Notes under the pieces: generated by a model
The model's input: the letters and a program-made list of their open reading frames with translations, nothing else
What the model was told of the DNA's origin: nothing
Database searches by the model: none
Assembly: GCA_002399405.1 (NCBI GenBank)
Contig: DHDP01000017.1
Span: forward strand, 62,001 to 126,000
DNA from: Treponema sp. UBA4873
GTDB taxonomy: Bacteria > Spirochaetota > Spirochaetia > Treponematales > Treponemataceae
Reading direction: 5' to 3'
DNA: 64,000 nt
In this document: positions 57,492 through 64,000 of the stretch, piece after piece
Position numbering within the stretch: the first letter of the stretch is position 1
How the letters are laid out: each line of letters begins with the position of its first letter
Program-made: the position numbers and the translations under genes

Positions 57492-58382
57492 ATGAACATA
57501 AAAAGAATCGGTGCCTTCCTTGCAGTTTTCTGCATGGTCGGAATAACGGTTTTTTCTGCTCCCGCGCAGAAAAAATTAAAAATAACGGCGACATTTCATC
57601 CGCTTTACATAATGCTCGAAAATATTACCGAAAACGTCCCCGGCGTGGAAATATCGATGCTTGCTCCGGCAAACACCGGCTGTCTCCACGACTACGAACT
57701 TACGACAAGGGATATGAAAACAATAACGGGCAGCGACATCCTCGTCGCGAACGGTGCGGGAATGGAAAGTTTTCTTGAAAAAGCGCTTTCCATGAAGAAG
57801 GGCGCAGTTATTCTCGCCGCCGACGGATTTCAACTTACTGACGACAATCCGCATGTCTGGGTCTCTCCCGCGGGTGCCGTCTATGAAGTACAGCGGATTG
57901 CCGCAGGTCTTGAGAAACTCGACAGCGCTCACGCGGCTATGTACAAAAAGAATGCCGACGCATACATCTCCAGACTTCAGACGCTTTCCGCCGGCATGCA
58001 CAAAGCGCTCGACGGTTTCGCGGGCTCCCGGATTATCACGTTCCACGAGGCGTTCCCGTACTTTGCCTCGGAATTTCATCTGCAGATTGCTTCGGTCGTA
58101 GAGCGCGAACCGGGAACGATTCCGAGCGCGAAGGAACTTGCCGAACTTATCGCACAGATTAAAAAGGTGCAGAAAGCGGGAGGCGGAATCAGTCTTTTTG
58201 CGGAACCGCAGTATGCGTCTTCCGCGGCCGACGTTATTGCCCGCGAAACGGGACTTACAGTATACGAGCTTGATCCGGGCGTTACCGGTTCGATCGACAA
58301 GGACTCTTACATCAATGCAATGAAGCAGAATGCCGCAGTGCTGCAGAAAGCGCTTGCCGGCGCTGCGGGGTCAGGCAAATGA
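57492..58382 (+). CDS. znuA: Zinc ABC transporter substrate-binding protein
   Basis: 296 residues. Signal peptide 1-24 (cleavage near FSAPA). Cluster A-I ligands are in the expected order: His36 region (ATFHPLY), CLHDYEL (His66), NPHVWVSP (His121) and FHEAFPYF (His185). The flexible His-rich loop found in many ZnuA proteins is missing, leaving NPH only. Captures Zn2+ (or Mn2+) in the periplasm for ZnuBC. The ATG at 57492 has AGGAG eight bases upstream; the open frame 9 codons longer has none. Overlaps znuC by 4 bp. Confidence 0.9.
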   Translation: MNIKRIGAFLAVFCMVGITVFSAPAQKKLKITATFHPLYIMLENITENVPGVEISMLAPANTGCLHDYELTTRDMKTITGSDILVANGAGMESFLEKALSMKKGAVILAADGFQLTDDNPHVWVSPAGAVYEVQRIAAGLEKLDSAHAAMYKKNADAYISRLQTLSAGMHKALDGFAGSRIITFHEAFPYFASEFHLQIASVVEREPGTIPSAKELAELIAQIKKVQKAGGGISLFAEPQYASSAADVIARETGLTVYELDPGVTGSIDKDSYINAMKQNAAVLQKALAGAAGSGK

Positions 58383-59149
58383 GCTGCCCGCTCGGAATCA
58401 GCCACGTGTGCTGTACGCGCATTTCGGACCTTTCGGTAAAGGCCGGAAACACGCTCATCCTCGACAACGTGAATCTCCATCTCCACTGCGGAGAGCTCAC
58501 CGCAGTCGTCGGGCGCAACGGTGCGGGAAAGACGACGCTGCTCAAAGCGTTGCTCGATGTAATACCGCACACCGGCTCCATCATTTTCGAAGGTGAAAAC
58601 AGAGCTCCGACAACCCGGCCGCGTTTCGGATACGTTCCCCAGTCGCTGGCGGCTGAGCAGGGAAGCCCCGTAAGCGTCGGGGACCTTATTCTTTCGTGTC
58701 TTTCGCGGTATCCGGTCTGGCTTCCGCGCAGAAAGTCAGACAAACAGCTTATCAACAGCGTTCTCGCATCAGTGCATGCCGAAGAACTTTTTTCGCGGCG
58801 CGTCGGAGACCTTTCCGGCGGAGAAATACAGCGCGTCATGCTTGCCCTCGCAATTCATCCCGTACCTGACATTCTTCTGCTCGACGAACCTGTGTCGGGC
58901 GTGGATCGGACGGGCCTTGAACTTTTCTACCGGCTCGTTTCATCGCTCCGAAAAGATTACGATACGACGATTCTTCTCGTAAGCCACGACCTTGATCTTG
59001 TTGCAAACCACGCGGACCGCGTCGTTCTCATAGACCGCGGAGTCGCGGCGTCGGGAACTGTTGCGGAAGTGTACAGCTCTGAACCATTTATACAGACGTT
59101 CGGCCATATTGCAGCCGGCACAACGGACACGTCCGGCGGAGTACAGTAA
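58379..59149 (+). CDS. znuC: Zinc ABC transporter ATP-binding protein
   Basis: 256 residues. Walker A GRNGAGKTT (about 43-51), Q-loop GYVPQSLA, signature LSGGEIQRV, Walker B ILLLDEPVSGVD and switch His in LVSHDLD. A short N-terminal stretch with CPLGISHVCC precedes the fold. Translation is coupled on both sides (ATGA with znuA; the last base of the stop is the first of the znuB ATG). Confidence 0.92.
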   Translation: MSCPLGISHVCCTRISDLSVKAGNTLILDNVNLHLHCGELTAVVGRNGAGKTTLLKALLDVIPHTGSIIFEGENRAPTTRPRFGYVPQSLAAEQGSPVSVGDLILSCLSRYPVWLPRRKSDKQLINSVLASVHAEELFSRRVGDLSGGEIQRVMLALAIHPVPDILLLDEPVSGVDRTGLELFYRLVSSLRKDYDTTILLVSHDLDLVANHADRVVLIDRGVAASGTVAEVYSSEPFIQTFGHIAAGTTDTSGGVQ

Positions 59150-59991
59150 TGCAGCATATTTATGATTTCATCGGCACCGTTCTGCCGTTCGAATGGCTCG
59201 AACCCGATTTTATGAAAAATGCATTTCTCGCGCTTCTCGCTGCCGGACCGCTGTTCGGGATTCTCGGAAGTTTCGTCGTTTCGAACAAAATGGCATTTTT
59301 CAGCGATGCGATCGGACATTCGGCGCTCACCGGCATAGCCATAGGCGTTCTGCTCGGCATAAAAGATCCGACGGCAGCGGTCGTCGCGTTCAGCATGGGA
59401 CTCGGCTTTGCGATCATCGCGGTGAAAGACCGCGGCTCGGCTTCGTCCGACACTATCATCGGCGTCTTTTCGTCGACTGCTGTCGCCCTCGGAGTCGTAC
59501 TGTTGAGCGCCGGCGGCAATTTCAGCAAATACCAGCGGTATCTCGTAGGCGACATTTTGAGCATACGTCCGTACGAAATACTCATGCTCTACGCGGCCGC
59601 AGTCATACTGATTTTCATCTGGCTTTTCTTCTACAACAAAATGCTCCTTGTGAACCTGCACCCTGTATTCGCGCACAGCCGCGGCATCCACGTATTCGCA
59701 GTCGAACAGCTTTTCTCGCTTGCAACTGCCGCAGTCGTCGCCATGTCGATTCAGTGGACGGGACTGCTCGTGATTAACTCGCTGCTCGTTCTTCCTGCCG
59801 CAGCCGCCCGGATGGTAAGCTCGGGAAGCAGAAGATACCTCGGCTTCTCCGTTCTCATCTCGCTCGTTTCCGGCATTGCAGGTCTCGCTCTTTCTTATTA
59901 CGCCGGAGCGGCGTCGGGAGCTTCGATCGTGCTTGTGAACGCAGTTCTTTTCTTCCTCTGTTTCATCATAAAACTGCTCCGGAAAAACTAG
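59149..59991 (+). CDS. znuB: Zinc ABC transporter permease
   Basis: 280 residues with about eight TM segments of the ABC-3 family: GPLFGILGSFVVSNKMAFFSDAIGHSALTGIAIG (cytoplasmic coupling motif) and WTGLLVINSLLVLPAAAARM. Forms the channel of the Znu uptake system. Last gene of zur-znuACB. Confidence 0.92.
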   Translation: MQHIYDFIGTVLPFEWLEPDFMKNAFLALLAAGPLFGILGSFVVSNKMAFFSDAIGHSALTGIAIGVLLGIKDPTAAVVAFSMGLGFAIIAVKDRGSASSDTIIGVFSSTAVALGVVLLSAGGNFSKYQRYLVGDILSIRPYEILMLYAAAVILIFIWLFFYNKMLLVNLHPVFAHSRGIHVFAVEQLFSLATAAVVAMSIQWTGLLVINSLLVLPAAAARMVSSGSRRYLGFSVLISLVSGIAGLALSYYAGAASGASIVLVNAVLFFLCFIIKLLRKN

Positions 59992-60058
59992 GAAAAAAAG
60001 AAAAAAGTCTCTATACTAAAAACATGTTATCTGACTTTTCAAAAAGAGGCACCGGAAT

Positions 60059-60985
60059 ATGATCGAATCTGTTTCCCTGATTGGTATGGGCGCGCTCGGC
60101 ATTCTGTACGGAGACATTCTGACGGAAGCGCTCGGAGCGCAGCATGTAAGTTTTCTTGCCGACAGGAACCGTGTCGAAAAATACAACGCGGCGGGAGTTT
60201 TCTGCAACGGCAGAAAATGCAGCTTTACCGTTAAAGACAGCGCGGAAAAATCAGAACCGCCCGATCTGCTCATCTTCGCCGTAAAGGGAACGGCGCTGGA
60301 CAGCGCAATCGACACGGCGCGCGGGCACGTCGGAAAAAACACAATCATCATTTCGCTTTTAAACGGCATTTCGAGCGAAGAAATAATCGCCGGCGCATTC
60401 GGAAAAGAACATCTCATATACTGCATCGCGCAGGGGATGGATGCACTCAGAACGGGCAACAGTCTGGAATACGAGCATAAAGGAGAACTGCGCATCGGAC
60501 TGCCGGAAAGTCTCAACGCGAACAGACCGCTTCTTGACGATGTCGCGGCGCTGTTCGACAGGGCGGCTCTTCCGTACAAAATCGAGGCCGACATAATCCA
60601 CCGCATGTGGAGCAAATGGATGCTCAATGTCGGCGTGAATCAGGTTGTCATGGTAACACAGGGAACGTTCGCAACGGTGCAGAAAAACGGTCAGGAACGT
60701 GAAATGATGAAGGCTGCGATGCGTGAAGTGGTCGCTCTGTCGGAAAAAGAAAAAACGGGCCTTACTGAAAAGGACCTTGCAGAGTACGTTGCGCTCATCG
60801 ATACGCTGAATCCGGCAGGAATGCCTTCGATGCGGCAGGACGGGCTTGCCGGACGGAAGACTGAAGTCGAGCTGTTCGCAGGAACGGTCATACGAAGGGC
60901 GCAGCACTTCAATCTTCCGGTACCGGTGAATCAGCAGCTGTACGACACGGTAAAGCGGATGGAAACAGGGCTGCATTCCGCATAA
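60059..60985 (+). CDS. panE: 2-dehydropantoate 2-reductase
   Basis: 308 residues. Nucleotide-binding GMGALG (9-14), AVKGTALDSAI, LLNGISSEE, the catalytic Lys region MWSKWMLNVGVNQ and substrate-binding PSMRQDGLAGRKTEVE. NADPH-dependent reduction of ketopantoate to pantoate for CoA synthesis. TATACT at 60012-60017 suggests its own promoter; a weak AGAGG lies ten bases before the ATG. Close relatives act on other 2-keto acids, so the substrate is likely but not proven. Confidence 0.85.
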   Translation: MIESVSLIGMGALGILYGDILTEALGAQHVSFLADRNRVEKYNAAGVFCNGRKCSFTVKDSAEKSEPPDLLIFAVKGTALDSAIDTARGHVGKNTIIISLLNGISSEEIIAGAFGKEHLIYCIAQGMDALRTGNSLEYEHKGELRIGLPESLNANRPLLDDVAALFDRAALPYKIEADIIHRMWSKWMLNVGVNQVVMVTQGTFATVQKNGQEREMMKAAMREVVALSEKEKTGLTEKDLAEYVALIDTLNPAGMPSMRQDGLAGRKTEVELFAGTVIRRAQHFNLPVPVNQQLYDTVKRMETGLHSA

Positions 60986-61042
60986 CGATAAAAGGCTTTT
61001 GCAAGTGGCTCAATACGCAGTATATTATAAGCGGAGGTTTTT

Positions 61043-62335
61043 ATGAAGAAAGGTTATACTATTGAAAATATTACGGCTATGGAAATTCTCGATTCGCGGG
61101 GAAATCCGACTGTACAGGCCCGCGTTACGCTCGCAGACGGTTCTACCGGAACGGCGGCCGTACCTTCAGGCGCTTCCACCGGAACATTTGAAGCAGTAGA
61201 ACTCCGCGACGGAGACAAACTGCGGTATCAGGGAAAGGGCGTTCTGAAAGCAGTTGAGAACGTTAATACGCTCATCGCCGACACTCTGAACGGTGCGGAC
61301 GTCCGCGAACAGACGGAGCTCGACAGAACGATGATCGGGCTCGACGGAACGCCGAACAAGGCAAAACTCGGTGCGAACGCGATTCTGTCCGTATCGCTTG
61401 CAGCGGCGAAAGCGGCCGCAGCATATGCGGGAATGCCGCTGTACCGGTATATAGGCGGAGCTGCGGCCCGGACGCTTCCTGTTCCGATGATGAACATTCT
61501 CAACGGCGGCGCCCACGCTTCCAACAACGTCGACATTCAGGAATTCATGGTGATGCCTGTCGGCGCACCGTCGTTCACCGAAGGACTCCGCTGGTGTACG
61601 GAGGTGTTCCACAGTCTCAAAAAAGTTCTCGACGGACGGGGTCTTTCGACTGCGGTCGGCGACGAAGGAGGATTCGCTCCCAACCTCAAAGACGACGAGG
61701 ACGCGATCGCCGCAATTCTGGAAGCGATCGAAAAAGCAGGTTACCGTGCGGGCGATCAGTTCAGAATCGCCATGGATCCGGCCTCGAGCGAATGGTATGA
61801 AAAAGACGGCTCGTACTTTCTGCCCAAAAAGCAGAAGCGGATGTCTACTGAAGAGCTCATCGGATTCTGGGAAAAGATCGCCGAAAAATATCCGGTCATT
61901 TCGCTTGAAGACGGCCTTGCGGAAGAGGACTGGGACGGCTGGAAAAAGCTCACGTCTCAGCTCGGAAATAAAATACAGCTTGTCGGCGACGATCTGTTCG
62001 TCACCAACACGTCGCGCCTTACAAAAGGCATCAGCCTCGGTGCGGGCAATTCAATCCTCATCAAGCTGAATCAAATCGGGTCTCTCACGGAAACGATTGA
62101 AGCGGTGCAGACCGCACAGAAAGCGGGCTACACGGCCGTCATCTCGCACCGCTCCGGAGAAACGGAAGACACGACGATCGCCGACCTTGCCGTTGCGCTC
62201 AATGCCGGACAGATAAAGACAGGCGCTCCGTCGCGCAGCGAGCGCGTCGCAAAATACAACCGTCTGCTTGCAATCGAGCACGAGCTCGGCAAGTCGGCAG
62301 TCTGGAAGGGAATCGACACATTTAATATCGGTTAA
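61043..62335 (+). CDS. eno: Enolase
   Basis: 430 residues, full length. ENITAMEILDSRGNPTVQ at the N-terminus, VPSGASTG, GDEGGFAPNL, the metal Asp/Glu ligands in SLEDGLAEEDWDGW and GDDLFVTN, and SHRSGETEDTTIADLAVA...KTGAPSRSERVAKYN. Interconverts 2-phosphoglycerate and PEP; PEP is also the AroA substrate. GGAGG precedes the ATG, with TTGCAA and TATATT (61021) upstream. Confidence 0.97.
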   Translation: MKKGYTIENITAMEILDSRGNPTVQARVTLADGSTGTAAVPSGASTGTFEAVELRDGDKLRYQGKGVLKAVENVNTLIADTLNGADVREQTELDRTMIGLDGTPNKAKLGANAILSVSLAAAKAAAAYAGMPLYRYIGGAAARTLPVPMMNILNGGAHASNNVDIQEFMVMPVGAPSFTEGLRWCTEVFHSLKKVLDGRGLSTAVGDEGGFAPNLKDDEDAIAAILEAIEKAGYRAGDQFRIAMDPASSEWYEKDGSYFLPKKQKRMSTEELIGFWEKIAEKYPVISLEDGLAEEDWDGWKKLTSQLGNKIQLVGDDLFVTNTSRLTKGISLGAGNSILIKLNQIGSLTETIEAVQTAQKAGYTAVISHRSGETEDTTIADLAVALNAGQIKTGAPSRSERVAKYNRLLAIEHELGKSAVWKGIDTFNIG

Positions 62336-62343
62336 AAAAATAA

Positions 62344-62377
62344 AACAGCAGGGGAAGAATAATATCTCCCTGCTGTT
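62344..62377. terminator. Bidirectional terminator between eno and the MCP gene
   Basis: AACAGCAGGG (62344-62353) pairs with CCCTGCTGTT (62368-62377); T-runs on each flank for the strand concerned (TTCTTT right, A-run left). Confidence 0.8.
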
Positions 62378-62379
62378 CT

Positions 62380-63240
62380 TTATCCCCTGTCCGCCTTTGC
62401 GAGCAGGTCGTTAAGAAATTCGTGGCTTGATTCTATTACGCCCAGAATGGCATGCGTGTCTTTCATCGAACTGTTTACTTTTTCAAGCGACTTCAAGCCG
62501 TCGCTCAGCGCCTGGGCTTCTTCCCTGATCGAACCGGTTATCTCAGAAAGCGATTTGCCCGACTGATCGATAACCTTCGCGTTGTCGTTGAAATTCGAAA
62601 GCACCGCGCCGAACGACGTGTTGAAACGCGACACAAGCATCGTAAATTCGTTCATCTGCGTGTTGATTTTGTCAACCGTCGTTTTAAAATTATTAATGCT
62701 GTCCGTTATCTCGCGGGCAAAGGAACCGGTCTGCGTCGCGAGTTTCCGTACCTCGTCCGCAATAATCCTGAAACCGGCCCCGAAGCTGCCGGCGTGGGCG
62801 GCTTCTATCGACGCGTTGATTGCCAGGACGTTAGTTTTATCGGCAACTTCCTGAATCGCGCCGGTAACGTTCGTAACTTTTTTTGTCTGCGCTTCAAGCT
62901 CTCTGAACAGTTCGGAAAGCGTGCTCGCGTTCTGGGAAGTCGATTTTATCTCCGTAACGCGGTCGGTGATTTCCTGCCGCATCCGGTCGTTTTCCGACAG
63001 GATCGTATCCATCATCGAATCAATCCGGCCGGTATTGGCCGACGTGCTCGCGCTGCCGGCCTGCATCTCTTCAAAAGCGCTCACGATGGAACTGAGACCG
63101 TTCTGCACCTGATCCATCGCTTCGTCAAGAATTTTCAGAGAGGTGATTGTTACAGAGGTAAGTGTTATACTTTTATTATAACCGACTGCAAGTTCTGCAA
63201 TTGCATCTTCGTAATTTTCTATTTGTTTGTCTGCAGCCAT
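62380..63240 (-). CDS. Soluble methyl-accepting chemotaxis-like protein partnered with ODP
   Basis: 286 residues, no TM and no sensor domain: a coiled-coil signalling hairpin with tip VADKTNVLAINASIEAAHAGSFGAGFRIIADEVRKLATQTG, essentially a canonical MCP cytoplasmic tip. It lies 16 bp after the ODP gene. In Treponema denticola an ODP protein supplies the sensor for such a truncated receptor and regulates CheA in response to oxygen/iron; the same is inferred here. Confidence 0.88.
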   Translation of the reverse strand: MAADKQIENYEDAIAELAVGYNKSITLTSVTITSLKILDEAMDQVQNGLSSIVSAFEEMQAGSASTSANTGRIDSMMDTILSENDRMRQEITDRVTEIKSTSQNASTLSELFRELEAQTKKVTNVTGAIQEVADKTNVLAINASIEAAHAGSFGAGFRIIADEVRKLATQTGSFAREITDSINNFKTTVDKINTQMNEFTMLVSRFNTSFGAVLSNFNDNAKVIDQSGKSLSEITGSIREEAQALSDGLKSLEKVNSSMKDTHAILGVIESSHEFLNDLLAKADRG

Positions 63241-63256
63241 AATTTATCCTCTCTCT

Positions 63257-64000
63257 CTAATCAATCAGATCAATTCCGCATTTCAACTGCGAAAGCCAGT
63301 CAAGAAATTCATGAACCGACGCGCCCTTATAAATTGCACCGTGCTGAGGGCAGATCATGTCGGGATTGATTTTCCGGACACGCTCGCACCATTTTTTCAC
63401 GATTGAGTTCGACGCCATATACCGTTTGTGAAATCCCTCTATGAGCGGAATATGTTTCTGGAAATCCTCCACGAATACCACATCGTCGCCCTCGTTAAAA
63501 ACGGCAGCTCCTATATCGCCCGAAAAAAGAATACGGGAACGGGTATCGTAGAGATTAAACTGTCCGCACGAATGCATAAAGTGAGCCGGAATAAAATCAA
63601 GCACAGCACCGGAACCAAGCGTAAGCTTTGATCCCTGGTCAGGAATAGGCAGCACCCGCGTTGAATCGACAATACCGAAATGCGGCAGAAACCGTATCCA
63701 CAATCCGGAAATATACACCTTCGCCTTCGTGACGCCGAGCCACAGCGCAATACCGGAAGAGACGTCGGGATCCTGATGCGAATAAAAAATCGTATCTATG
63801 CTGTCGATGGAAATGTATCTGCTCACCGACGCCACGACGCGCGAAAAAACATGAACTCCGCCCGGATCCAGCAGCACTCCCCTGTTATGATCAATGATGA
63901 GATATTGCATCGTCTGTATCTCACCTTTCCGGTTTTTACTGTCGGTGCCCAGCCATATGAATTTGTGATCGGCGTCTTCGTATAGAATACGCCCGGCTAT
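63257..64000 (-). CDS. ODP-type diiron metallo-beta-lactamase-fold protein (5' end outside the window)
   Basis: The frame is open to the window edge and residues upstream of the internal ATG at 63910 (LYEDADHKFIWLGTD...GEIQTMQYLIID) continue the fold, so the gene starts beyond 64000. Metal-site motifs: FYSHQDPDV (HxxxD-type with the first His), PAHFMHSCG, LFSGDIGAAV and CPQHGAIY. This matches oxygen-binding diiron ODP proteins related to FprA but without the flavodoxin domain. Probable role: cytoplasmic O2/Fe sensor feeding the soluble MCP downstream. Confidence 0.88.
   Translation of the reverse strand: MAGRILYEDADHKFIWLGTDSKNRKGEIQTMQYLIIDHNRGVLLDPGGVHVFSRVVASVSRYISIDSIDTIFYSHQDPDVSSGIALWLGVTKAKVYISGLWIRFLPHFGIVDSTRVLPIPDQGSKLTLGSGAVLDFIPAHFMHSCGQFNLYDTRSRILFSGDIGAAVFNEGDDVVFVEDFQKHIPLIEGFHKRYMASNSIVKKWCERVRKINPDMICPQHGAIYKGASVHEFLDWLSQLKCGIDLID

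Noticed and set aside
1..64000. CRISPR array, insertion sequence or prophage
   Set aside because: No regularly spaced repeats, transposase, integrase or phage structural gene was seen on either strand.

Overview
The window looks like chromosome from a spirochaete, most likely a Treponema-like organism of roughly 50% GC. This is inferred from gene content, not from a marker gene: no rRNA or tRNA is visible. The main pointers are the many chemoreceptors, a diiron ODP protein encoded directly before a soluble chemoreceptor (a pairing described in Treponema denticola), and divergent PurH and MraY.

Layout. 1-11 kb: the 5' end of aroA, a degenerate purH homologue, mraY, a three-gene RND efflux operon (tolC-like, periplasmic adaptor, pump with an unusual C-terminal tail), yhbY, a NYN-domain protein and a DUF4143-type ATPase. 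11-21 kb: a small conserved-looking protein, an ArsB/NhaD-type permease behind a yybP-ykoY (Mn2+) riboswitch, a four-gene Gld-type ABC system, and a zinc-type arsR-P1B-ATPase operon with a clear operator. 21-30 kb: remnants of an ABC/GntR locus, metY, osmC, a DUF2804 gene, metE, a repeat-rich gap, a lysR, aroK, a NimA-like gene, a PAP2 phosphatase and the remnant of a response regulator. 30-39.6 kb: an MCP, fabH, a permease/DUF1980 pair with a Zur-like box, padR with a DUF1700/DUF4097 gene, an XRE regulator, a MarR/CDF/DtxR-type metal operon and a fluoride riboswitch with crcB.

39.6-54.3 kb is the most striking part: one minus-strand operon of ten genes, nearly all overlapping. In transcription order it encodes two CheW-like proteins, CheB, CheR-TPR, a hybrid CheA with its own receiver, a class III adenylate cyclase with a receiver lacking its phosphoacceptor, and four paralogous six-TM chemoreceptors with a variant signalling tip. 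There is no stand-alone CheY and no flagellar gene. I infer an alternative chemosensory pathway whose output is, or is gated by, cAMP.

54.4-64 kb: a four-domain CoA-disulfide reductase/rhodanese/TusA/DsrE protein, zur-znuACB, panE, eno, and the ODP/MCP pair that runs off the right edge.

Two themes run through the window. First, metal homeostasis: two ion-sensing riboswitches, zinc uptake and efflux, a probable Mn-type CDF, and two matching Zur-like boxes placed identically relative to their promoters. Second, many genes appear leaderless: a sigma70-type -10 box ends 6-7 bp before the ATG and no Shine-Dalgarno sequence is present (aroA, purH, yhbY, the NYN gene, DUF2804, metE, lysR, cheW1, zur).
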